A stretch of 46,036 bases of DNA from Erysipelotrichaceae bacterium. GTDB taxonomy: Bacteria > Bacillota_I > Bacilli_A > Erysipelotrichales > Erysipelotrichaceae. This document shows positions 39,804-46,036 of the stretch, one piece after another (position 1 is the first letter of the stretch; each line of letters opens with the position of its first letter). The position numbers were made by a program, and so were the translations under genes. The notes beneath the pieces are model-generated. The model searched no databases, was not told the origin of the DNA, and saw only the letters and a list, made by a program, of their open reading frames with translations. The stretch covers positions 1 through 46,036 of the forward strand of contig JAIKXJ010000011.1 in assembly GCA_024684175.1 (NCBI GenBank), written 5' to 3'.

Positions 39804-41618
39804 TTATTCCGGTCTCAGCTGCAGATACAGTTCTCTGTAGAGTGCAGCGGATCTCTCCCAGGAGACATCCTTGTTCATATCGCGGATGACCATCTTGTCG
39901 TAGTTTTCACGGTGCTCGAAGTAGAGCGTCTTTGCCCTGTTGATCGCATCCAGCAGAAGGCCCGCATCGTAACCGTCGAACGTGAAACCGTTTCCGGAAT
40001 CTTCAAACATATTGTACGGTTCGACCGTATCCTTGAGACCGCCGGTCTCTCTGACGATCGGCAGTGTGCCGTAACGCATGGCGATGAGCTGCGTCAGTCC
40101 GCACGGTTCGAATAAGGACGGTACCAGCAATGCATCGCATGCCGCATAGATCCTGTGAGCGCGGTCCTCATCGTACATGATGCAGGAACAGACTTCGCCC
40201 TTGTACGCGTTCTCATAGTAACGGAAAGAATCTTCATAGCCCGGATCACCGGTGCCTAAGACGACCAGCTGCGTATTGCCGTCGATCATCTGCGGAACGA
40301 TCGCGTTGATCAGATCGAGACCCTTCTGATTCGTGAGTCTGGAGATCAGGCCGATGACGAACTTGTTTTCATCGACCGCCAGGCCGAGTTCTTCCTGTAA
40401 AGACTTCTTGTTGACTTTCTTCTTTTCGATCGCATCTTCCGTATTGTAGTTGGTGTAGATCCTCTGATCCGTATCCGGATTCCAGATGTCACAGTCGATA
40501 CCGTTGACGATACCTCTGAGCTTGCCGGAATGGTAACGCAGATGCGCATCCAGTCCTTCGCCATAGAATTCCGTCTGGATCTCGCCGGCATAAGTGGAAG
40601 AGACCGTCGTGATCATGTTGGCATAAGCCAGACCGCCCTTGAGCATGTTGGCATCATTATAGCCGACCTTGAGGCAGTCCTTATTGAAGACATAATCCGG
40701 AAGTCCTGACCAGTAAGAGATCGTTCTCATATCATAGATGCCCTGGAAACGCAGGTTGTGAACGGTCATGATGGTCTTGGAACCGGCGATCGCCGTATTT
40801 TCGAATTTGGTATGCAGATAGACAGGGACCAGAGCCGCCTGCCAGTCGTGGCAATGGATCACATCCGGGATCCAATTCAGATATAACAGGGCAGACAAGG
40901 CTGCTTTGGCAAAGTAGCAGAACTTCGGGATATCGTCGACCATATTGGTATACGGATTCCCGCTGCTGAAGAATTCCTCGTTATCGATGAAGTCATAGAC
41001 GACGCCGTCGGATTCATATTCCATGATACCGACATAGAACTGACGGCCGTCAGCACAAAGATCCATGTAGAATTCTCCGCGGTAGATCATCTTCTCCTGG
41101 AATTTCCAAGGAATGCATTTGTAACGCGGCAGGATGACCTTGACATCGCAGTTCTGCTTGACGAGTTCTTTCGGCAAAGCATACATGACATCTGCCAGAC
41201 CGCCCGTCTTGACGAAAGGATAGCACTCCGAACCGATGAAAGCGACACTTCTTCTCGGGCCGAGATCCCTGACCGGTTCTTCAAAGACGATAGGTTCTTC
41301 GACTTTTTCTTCGATCTTTTCTTCGGCCTTTTCTTCCGCTTTCTTGACCTTGACGGCTTTGACGGTCTTTCTCGTCTTCTTCTCAGCAACCGGTTTTTCT
41401 TCCTTGGCTGCTTTTACGGCCTTGGAAGCCTTCTTTGCCGGCTTGGCGGCTTTACCGTCGGCAGCGACCATGACTTCCGCTATCTGCGCATCGGCAGCAG
41501 CTTCCTTAGTCTTAGTCTTTTTTACCGTCTTCTTTTCCGTTTCCTTCAGCGAACTCTCTGTTTTCGCTTTTTTTACTGTCTTGCTTGTAGTTTTCGTTTC
41601 TTTTTTCTTTTCAGGCAT
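39804..41618 (-). CDS. glgA: Glycogen synthase with long lysine-rich N-terminal extension
   Basis: 604 residues, against about 480 for ordinary GlgA. Residues 1-122 are an unusual Lys/Ala/Glu-rich tail (for example KPAKKASKAVKAAKEEKP), probably disordered. The catalytic part begins at SVAFIGSECYPFVKTGGLAD, with the ADP-glucose-binding KTGGLAD at 137-143; later MTVHNLRFQG, RLTNQKGLD and PSLFEPCGLTQLIAMRYGTL are GT5 motifs. It adds glucose from ADP-glucose to a glycogen chain. GAGGGGGG precedes the ATG at 41618. No other glycogen genes (glgB, glgC, glgD, glgP) are in the window. The tail may bind nucleic acid or another acidic polymer; this is speculation. Confidence 0.93.
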   Translation of the reverse strand: MPEKKKETKTTSKTVKKAKTESSLKETEKKTVKKTKTKEAAADAQIAEVMVAADGKAAKPAKKASKAVKAAKEEKPVAEKKTRKTVKAVKVKKAEEKAEEKIEEKVEEPIVFEEPVRDLGPRRSVAFIGSECYPFVKTGGLADVMYALPKELVKQNCDVKVILPRYKCIPWKFQEKMIYRGEFYMDLCADGRQFYVGIMEYESDGVVYDFIDNEEFFSSGNPYTNMVDDIPKFCYFAKAALSALLYLNWIPDVIHCHDWQAALVPVYLHTKFENTAIAGSKTIMTVHNLRFQGIYDMRTISYWSGLPDYVFNKDCLKVGYNDANMLKGGLAYANMITTVSSTYAGEIQTEFYGEGLDAHLRYHSGKLRGIVNGIDCDIWNPDTDQRIYTNYNTEDAIEKKKVNKKSLQEELGLAVDENKFVIGLISRLTNQKGLDLINAIVPQMIDGNTQLVVLGTGDPGYEDSFRYYENAYKGEVCSCIMYDEDRAHRIYAACDALLVPSLFEPCGLTQLIAMRYGTLPIVRETGGLKDTVEPYNMFEDSGNGFTFDGYDAGLLLDAINRAKTLYFEHRENYDKMVIRDMNKDVSWERSAALYRELYLQLRPE

Positions 41619-41758
41619 TGAGTAAACCCCCCTCACAGTTTCCTTTCCGCTTTCGCACGGCACCTCAGCAGATGCCATTATCTATCATCATTATCGCAGA
41701 TTTTTCTTTTTTTCTAAACCTCAGCCCGTTATTTGTTGCAAAACAAGGCAAAATCATT

Positions 41759-42826
41759 TCAATTCAATGATCCGATCAGGGAAAGAAGATCCCTGTAATA
41801 AGGAAAGACTTCGTTCTTGATCAACAAGCCTCCCTGCAAAGACATATGATTGCCCTCATAGGTCTTCAATACGTTCCAGATCCCCTTTCGTATGTCTTTT
41901 TCATCGAGATCGCAGTGCGGATCGTCAGACGGATACATCGAAGAAAGCGTATTGACCAGTCCGTCATTGGCCTTCCAGCTTTCATCGATCGAAAGACCGC
42001 CTCTAGTTTTTCCCGTATAGGCGCCCATGCGCTTGCTGCTGCGGGAATACAATACTTCAGTGCGCTTTGCATCGGGTACTTCTCTGCCTTGCCCGTCTTG
42101 ACTTGTGATGCGGCAAGGCTGGGAAAAATAGTAGATATCCGAAGATAACGGCATCTGTGCATTCAACTTCATTGCATTGTCGATATGCATATCATAGGCG
42201 GCACAGTCATTCCAAGGCAAAGGAGTCTGCGGCGTGTCGGCTTTGCTCATCAGCCCGGCCGCCAGCCGTTCGACCAGCGTCCCCTTGATCGCCTGCGGAT
42301 CGAATCCCGCATCTTCGTACATGTCATATGCCGTCGTACCGTTATGCGGTGCCGCCAGACAGACCAGGGCAAAGATCCTCTCTTTCATTCCGCCGGCGAA
42401 AAACCTTGAACCGCCTTCGATGCGTTCTTCTTCGATCCCGTATTCCATGATCTTGGCGAACATGCGGATCGTCGCCCCGCCGAAAGAGTGTCCCAGAAGG
42501 ACCAGAGAACTGTTATCAAAGTCATCGATCAAAGGCCTCGATGTGAAATCCCGCCCGAAGCGTTCGTGACCGTATCTTTGCGAATGGACGATGCCGTAAT
42601 CCGTCTTCTCTCCGGCAAGCTGGGCATAGAGTTCGCATGCCCGGTCATAAGCGGAACCCTGCGGAGATACGGAAGCGCAATATGCGTCGAATCCCGCATC
42701 TTTCAGCTGCCGCATCAGATCGCCGTTACGCATCCCCCAGTAAGGCATCCGCGCATAGCGTTCATCATAGCTTCCCCAGCCGGAAAGCCCGTGCACGAAA
42801 ATGAATTTCAGATCCTTCTTTTCCAT
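41759..42826 (-). CDS. Lipase-like alpha/beta hydrolase (staphylococcal lipase type)
   Basis: 355 residues with no signal peptide. FIFVHGLSGWGSYDERYARM opens the fold, VLLGHSFGGATIRMFA holds the catalytic serine (GHSFG), and NDGLVNTLSSMYPSDDPHCD and YEGNHMSLQGGLL hold the likely Asp and His. HSQRYGHERFGRDFTSRPLI is a stretch seen in bacterial lipases of the staphylococcal family. Substrates are likely acylglycerols or other esters. The start at 42826 has a weak AAGAG site. The lack of a signal peptide, unlike secreted relatives, suggests an intracellular or cell-associated enzyme. Confidence 0.88.
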   Translation of the reverse strand: MEKKDLKFIFVHGLSGWGSYDERYARMPYWGMRNGDLMRQLKDAGFDAYCASVSPQGSAYDRACELYAQLAGEKTDYGIVHSQRYGHERFGRDFTSRPLIDDFDNSSLVLLGHSFGGATIRMFAKIMEYGIEEERIEGGSRFFAGGMKERIFALVCLAAPHNGTTAYDMYEDAGFDPQAIKGTLVERLAAGLMSKADTPQTPLPWNDCAAYDMHIDNAMKLNAQMPLSSDIYYFSQPCRITSQDGQGREVPDAKRTEVLYSRSSKRMGAYTGKTRGGLSIDESWKANDGLVNTLSSMYPSDDPHCDLDEKDIRKGIWNVLKTYEGNHMSLQGGLLIKNEVFPYYRDLLSLIGSLN

Positions 42827-42993
42827 ACTCTTAGTTTAATACCCGGTATACATTTTTATTCAAAACATGCATTCAAGATATGCTATCGATCGATATAAGA
42901 AAGGATCTTCCTCTTTTTTCTTTATTGCAAAGCAAAGAGCAGGATCCCCGGTATGAATGCTTCGGTATGTCTGTAAAACCCGCCTTATTGCGA

Positions 42994-43665
42994 TCACCAG
43001 ACATGCGGGATCAGACGGTATCTGATCTTTTCCTTATATTCTTTATAACCTTCCAGTTCTTTCTCCAGAACTTCCTCTTCATTTTTGATCCGTTTGACGA
43101 TGATCGGGATATACGCCAGCATGATCAGAAAACTGACAGGGCTGTTCAAGATCAGCGGCATGGACAAAAACAAGAAAAGCGTCGCCATATACATCGGATG
43201 ACGGACGATGCCATACAGGCCGCTGTCCACGACTTTCTGTCCCTCTCTGACTTCGATGGTCCGGGAAAGATAGGAATTCTCTCTCAGGACCTCGCCGAAC
43301 AGACCGTAAGAAAACAGAAAGACGACCGAAGCGGCAATCACGGTCCATGAAGGCAGAGACAGCCAGTGAAAACGCTCATTGAGTCCGGCCAGAATAAAAG
43401 AGAGAAGGAACATCAGGCCGCTGTAGGCGATCACGTCTTTCTGTTCGCTCTGCTTCTCTTTGGCATTGAGCCGGCTCCTTAACAGATCCGGAGCCTTGAG
43501 ATACATGATGATCCCGGCGATGAACATCGGAATGAACAGCAGACCCATGAACAGCCAGCCGTTCCTCCATTTGAGATCTCCCGCCGGAAGAAACAACAAA
43601 ACAAACAGAAGCACGATGCCCGATACATATTTGATCAAAGCCTCTTTCAGTAGTCCTTTTTCCAT
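42994..43665 (-). CDS. Isoprenylcysteine methyltransferase-like membrane protein
   Basis: 223 residues with five to six membrane segments. GLYGIVRHPMYMATLFLFLS is the RHPMY motif of the ICMT/PEMT family that binds the SAM methyl donor, and NEEEVLEKELEGYKEYKEKI the closing signature. Bacterial members are usually of unknown substrate. The start at 43665 (MEKGLLKEA) has GGAGG six bases upstream; the frame is open to 43707 but that would cover the ribosome site. It lies just before the tRNA-Leu terminator and runs in the same direction. Confidence 0.88.
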   Translation of the reverse strand: MEKGLLKEALIKYVSGIVLLFVLLFLPAGDLKWRNGWLFMGLLFIPMFIAGIIMYLKAPDLLRSRLNAKEKQSEQKDVIAYSGLMFLLSFILAGLNERFHWLSLPSWTVIAASVVFLFSYGLFGEVLRENSYLSRTIEVREGQKVVDSGLYGIVRHPMYMATLFLFLSMPLILNSPVSFLIMLAYIPIIVKRIKNEEEVLEKELEGYKEYKEKIRYRLIPHVW

Positions 43666-43705
43666 GTTGGCCTCCATATTCTTTTTCTCTTCATCTTCAG
43701 TATAC

Positions 43706-43736
43706 AAAGAAAAAGACCGTCCCGAAAGACAGTCTT
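43706..43736 (-). terminator. tRNA-Leu terminator
   Basis: Minus-strand AAGACTGTC/GACGGTCTT with a short loop (one T-G pair) followed by TTTTTCTTT. Confidence 0.8.
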
Positions 43737-43746
43737 GTATCCCCTG

Positions 43747-43829
43747 TGGTCCGGGCTAAGGGACTCGAACCCCCACGGTTGCCCACCAGATTCTAAGTCT
43801 GGCGCGTCTACCAGTTCCGCCAAGCCCGG
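43747..43829 (-). tRNA. tRNA-Leu (TAG)
   Basis: 83 nt with a long variable arm and encoded CCA. Acceptor CCGGGCT/AGCCCGG, anticodon TAG at 43783-43785 in the loop CTTAGAA, and T-loop GGTTCGAGTCC. Promoter TTGCTT-17-TAAGAT lies upstream. Confidence 0.94.
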
Positions 43830-43839
43830 ATACCTATTT

Positions 43840-43868
43840 ATCTTATGATAATTGCCTGGAAAAAGCAA
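43840..43868 (-). promoter_or_regulatory. tRNA-Leu promoter
   Basis: Minus strand TTGCTT (43868-43863), a 17-nt spacer and TAAGAT (43845-43840), about eleven bases before the tRNA 5' end. Confidence 0.65.
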
Positions 43869-43879
43869 TTGTGAACCCG

Positions 43880-43885
43880 TATAAT
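43880..43885 (+). promoter_or_regulatory. -10 box directly before coaX
   Basis: TATAAT stands seven bases before ATG 43893 and no Shine-Dalgarno site lies between. Transcription would start at about the start codon. Confidence 0.6.
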
Positions 43886-43892
43886 AGAATAT

Positions 43893-44654
43893 ATGATTTT
43901 AACAGTTGATTTGGGAAATACCAGTACGAAATTAGGCTTATTTGACGGAGATCTGCAGATCTCTTTCCTGTGTGCCGACGGTGTGTACGACAACTACCGC
44001 AGTCTCATCCTGTCCTTCATCTACAAGGCTAACCTGAGAGAGGACGCCATCGACAAAGCGATCCTTTCCTGCGTCGTTCCCCGTGTCTACGACAACATCT
44101 TCGATGCGCTGGCATCGATCGTCGGCGAGCGCAACATCGTCGACATCAATCCGAACACCGATTACGGCATCAAGCTCGTCATGCCCAATCCTCAGGATAC
44201 GGGCGACGATCTGATCGTCATGTGTGCCTATGCCTACAACCTCTATCATAGAGAGATGCTGATCGTATCGATGGGCACCGCCACCGTCTTATGTCATGTG
44301 ACCAGGAAGGGTGAATTCAAACACTGCATCATCGCTCCGGGCTTCTCCAAGATCGCCGAGACCTTATGGAAAAATGCCGCACAGCTTCCGGAATTCGAGC
44401 TCAAGCACACCGATACCTATCTTGCCGACAACACGATCGATGCGATGAACGTCGGCATCTACAACGGCTATATCGGCATGTTGAAGTCTCTGGTCGAAGG
44501 CATGAAGAACGAGATCGGCGAAGACATGTACGTCATCGGCTGCGGCGGACTGGGAAAGAAAGTCGCACCGTATATCGATCTGTTCAATGAATACGATCCG
44601 GACTTCGTGACCAGAGGACTCAACTATCTCTGTCAGAGGTACATCGGTGACTAG
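43893..44654 (+). CDS. coaX: Type III pantothenate kinase
   Basis: 253 residues. MILTVDLGNTSTKLGLFDGD is the phosphate-binding start of the acetate/sugar kinase fold, GDDLIVMCAYAYNLYHREML and VSMGTATVLCHVTRKGEFKH carry the conserved Asp and TATxxxV-like motif, and the VIGCGGLGKKVAPYIDLF region closes the fold. It phosphorylates pantothenate in the first step of CoA synthesis and is cytosolic. It overlaps maf by eight bases, so the two are coupled. The start has a -10 box seven bases upstream and no Shine-Dalgarno site. Type III enzymes are not inhibited by CoA. Confidence 0.95.
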   Translation: MILTVDLGNTSTKLGLFDGDLQISFLCADGVYDNYRSLILSFIYKANLREDAIDKAILSCVVPRVYDNIFDALASIVGERNIVDINPNTDYGIKLVMPNPQDTGDDLIVMCAYAYNLYHREMLIVSMGTATVLCHVTRKGEFKHCIIAPGFSKIAETLWKNAAQLPEFELKHTDTYLADNTIDAMNVGIYNGYIGMLKSLVEGMKNEIGEDMYVIGCGGLGKKVAPYIDLFNEYDPDFVTRGLNYLCQRYIGD

Positions 44655-45204
44655 GATCGTCCTCGCATCCAAATCGCCCCGCAGAAGAGAACTGATGGAA
44701 CTTCTGCATATCCCCTTCGATGTCATCGTCTCCGATATCGATGAGCAGATCGATCCGCAAAACGATCTGGTCAGGGAGATCGAAAAACTCTCCTTCAGGA
44801 AAGCGGAAGCGGTATTCAAAGATCATCCGGATGCATTGGTCATCGGTTCCGATACGATCGTCAAAATCGGAAACGACATCTTAGGCAAACCGAAAAACAT
44901 CGAACAAGCCGAAGCAATGCTGAAGGAACTCTCCGGTAAGACCCATGAAGTCGTCACCGGCGTCAGCATCCTGTACAAAGACCGGACCGAGACCTTCTCT
45001 TCCGTCGCGAAAGTGACCTTCTATCCTTTGGATGAAAAAGAGATCAGCGAGTATATTGCCACCAACGAGCCGATGGATAAAGCCGGTTCCTATGCGATAC
45101 AGGGCGATGCCGCCAAATTCATACGTTCCATCGAAGGAGATTACTACACCATCGTGGGACTTCCGATCGCCGAACTCTATCACCGTCTGAAAAAATATTT
45201 GTAA
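44647..45204 (+). CDS. maf: Maf family nucleotide pyrophosphatase
   Basis: 185 residues from a GTG start inside the end of coaX, with AGAGGT a few bases before it. RIVLASKSPRRRELMELL is the family opening (SxSPRR), VIGSDTIVKI the active-site stretch, and YAIQGDAAKFIRSIEGDYYTIVGLP the conserved C-terminal motif. It hydrolyses non-canonical or modified nucleoside triphosphates such as dTTP/UTP analogues, cleaning the pool. The pair coaX-maf is one operon ended by the terminator at 45203-45231. Confidence 0.96.
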   Translation: MTRIVLASKSPRRRELMELLHIPFDVIVSDIDEQIDPQNDLVREIEKLSFRKAEAVFKDHPDALVIGSDTIVKIGNDILGKPKNIEQAEAMLKELSGKTHEVVTGVSILYKDRTETFSSVAKVTFYPLDEKEISEYIATNEPMDKAGSYAIQGDAAKFIRSIEGDYYTIVGLPIAELYHRLKKYL

Positions 45205-45231
45205 AAAATATCCTTCACGGATATTTTTATT
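45203..45231 (+). terminator. coaX-maf terminator
   Basis: AAATATCC/GGATATTT with a TTCAC loop followed by TTTATTT. Confidence 0.85.
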
Positions 45232-45261
45232 TGCTTTCATTTATAGTAGAATAAAATACAG

Positions 45262-45335
45262 GCCGACATAGTATAGTGGTAATACGCATCCATGGTAAGG
45301 ATGAATCCCGTGTTCAATTCACGGTGTCGGCACCA
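45262..45335 (+). tRNA. tRNA-Thr (GGT)
   Basis: 74 nt with encoded CCA. Acceptor GCCGACA/TGTCGGC, anticodon GGT at 45294-45296 in the loop ATGGTAA, and T-loop GTTCAATTC. A TAGAAT at 45247-45252 can be the -10. The integrase remnant downstream suggests this tRNA could have been an attachment site. Confidence 0.93.
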
Positions 45336-45344
45336 TCGGAAATC

Positions 45345-45372
45345 AAGCCCGCTGAAGGGCTTTTTCTTTTTC
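45345..45372 (+). terminator. tRNA-Thr terminator
   Basis: AGCCC/GGGCT with a 6-nt loop followed by TTTTCTTTTT. Confidence 0.8.
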
Positions 45373-45466
45373 TAAATCAAAACTAATTAAAACACGATGA
45401 AATAAGGCTTTTTTAATCATTGCTAATCGTTCTAAATTGATTTAAATCGATATAAAATAACAATTT

Positions 45467-45793
45467 TCAATCATCCGTGAGAAGATCGTGAGAAGATTTT
45501 TCTAAAAAAGATGTGATCTTTTCTTCGTTTTTCTTCAGCAAATGAGTTTAAACTTTCAAGGTCATGTCGACACTTGAGTGACCTAATCGTTTCGATACAG
45601 CCACAATATCCATACCTTCACCAATAAGATTGGATGCATGAGAATGCCTGAAATCATGTATTCTGATCTTCTTTACTCCCGATTTTGAAACAGCAATATT
45701 TTTTATGCGTTCAATGCTCGTTCTACTCAAAGGTTCTTCTCCCCAGAAAATAAACCAAGAGTAAGTAGCATCATATTCTTTTTCACAGTTCTA
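45467..45793 (-). pseudogene. Tyrosine recombinase (integrase) C-terminal remnant, inactivated
   Basis: From about 45793 the minus strand reads EYDATYSWFIFWG, then after a one-base shift EEPLSRTSIERIKNIA, KKIRIHDFRHSHASNLIGEG and VAVSKRLGHSSVDMTLKV, the end of a phage-type integrase. HDFRHSHAS and LGHSS hold the His/Arg/His catalytic residues. The next codon, where relatives have the catalytic tyrosine (TLKVYTHL), is TAA at 45545-45547; the frame then goes on THLLKKNEEKITSFLEKS to a TGA at 45467-45469. The N-terminal two thirds are missing, replaced by the terminator of the next gene. It sits 130 bases beyond the tRNA-Thr 3' end, a usual place for integrated elements. Confidence 0.85.
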
Positions 45794-45796
45794 TTA

Positions 45797-45823
45797 TAAA
45801 CAAAACGGCATGTTCTGCCGTTT
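45797..45823 (-). terminator. Terminator of the GH1 gene
   Basis: Minus-strand AAACGGCA/TGCCGTTT with a 5-nt loop followed by TGTTTAT, just after the stop at 45831. Confidence 0.8.
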
Positions 45824-45830
45824 CTCAGAT

Positions 45831-46036
45831 TTAATCAAGCTGCGTTCCGTTGGAAGCGATGACCTGTTTATAGTATTCGAAGGAATCTTTCTTCGATCTC
45901 TTATAAGTCCCGTTGCCGAAATCGTCGAGATCGACATAGATGAAGCCATATCGTTTGGTCATCTCTCTGGTCGATTCGGAGACTAAGTCGATGCAGCCCC
46001 ACCAGGTATAACCGAACAGATCGACACCGTCTTCAT
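45831..46036 (-). CDS. 6-phospho-beta-glucosidase (GH1), C-terminal part (cut by window edge)
   Basis: The last 67 residues of a glycoside hydrolase family 1 enzyme; the rest lies beyond the right edge. Visible: [20 protein letters not shown], with the W-W-G-x-x-D pattern typical of phospho-glucosidases, then [20 protein letters not shown], then [14 protein letters not shown]. The RYGFIYVD and KKDSF parts fit enzymes that cleave phosphorylated beta-glucosides brought in by a PTS. The catalytic glutamates are not in this part. The gene ends in its own terminator. Confidence 0.92.
   Translation of the reverse strand, partial: EDGVDLFGYTWWGCIDLVSESTREMTKRYGFIYVDLDDFGNGTYKRSKKDSFEYYKQVIASNGTQLD

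Overview
The window looks like chromosomal DNA of an anaerobic, low-to-mid GC Gram-positive bacterium (Bacillota). I lean towards the Erysipelotrichia, but that is inference from gene content and style; no rRNA or other decisive marker is present. Supporting signs are strong AGGAGG ribosome sites, TATAAT promoters, stem-loop plus U-tract terminators, the standard code, a desulfoferrodoxin (anaerobe oxygen defence), type III pantothenate kinase and a single-membrane protein repertoire. Nearly all genes lie on the minus strand.

Layout: (1) 1-12.9 kb is an accessory-looking stretch of short single-gene units: a DUF4256 protein, a methyltransferase, several GNAT acetyltransferases, a broken GH5 cellulase, an AraC/GyrI-type regulator, a lone Imm32 immunity-like protein and an ASCH protein. 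Among them sits a two-gene chaperone operon with an Hsp70 (HscC-like) and a 1054-residue J-domain/TPR protein. It ends in 0.5 kb of non-coding DNA carrying what looks like an IS3-family terminal repeat. (2) 12.9-20.3 kb holds a small membrane protein, a TIM-barrel protein, a CPBP protease divergent from an HtrA protease, an EF-G paralogue, an ankyrin protein, a YgjP-type metallopeptidase and tRNA-His. (3) 20.3-33.7 kb is an envelope and phosphate region: MarR, a Na/Pi cotransporter, a YdjI-YdjH-YdjG-like set (SPFH, TPM, zinc-ribbon membrane protein), a VTC / DUF4956 / beta-helix lipoprotein operon, a CDF metal transporter, desulfoferrodoxin and a second YdjH-YdjG-like pair. (4) 33.7-43.8 kb holds tRNA-Val, a MATE transporter, a phoP-phoR-Na/Pi cotransporter cluster, a glycogen synthase with an unusual lysine-rich N-terminus, a lipase, an ICMT-like methyltransferase and tRNA-Leu. 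(5) 43.9-46 kb holds coaX-maf, tRNA-Thr, a dead integrase remnant and the end of a GH1 6-phospho-beta-glucosidase gene.

The most interesting signal is regulatory. Four promoters have hexamers related to TT(T/C)ACA repeated every 11 bp, the last ending exactly 9 nt before a -10 box. They drive the PhoP-like regulator, the Na/Pi cotransporter, the VTC/DUF4956/lipoprotein operon and htrA. This resembles Bacillus PhoP boxes and suggests one phosphate regulon joining phosphate uptake, a putative polyphosphate polymerase system and an envelope protease. Several genes also have a -10 box only 7-10 nt before the start codon and no Shine-Dalgarno site, so they may be leaderless.
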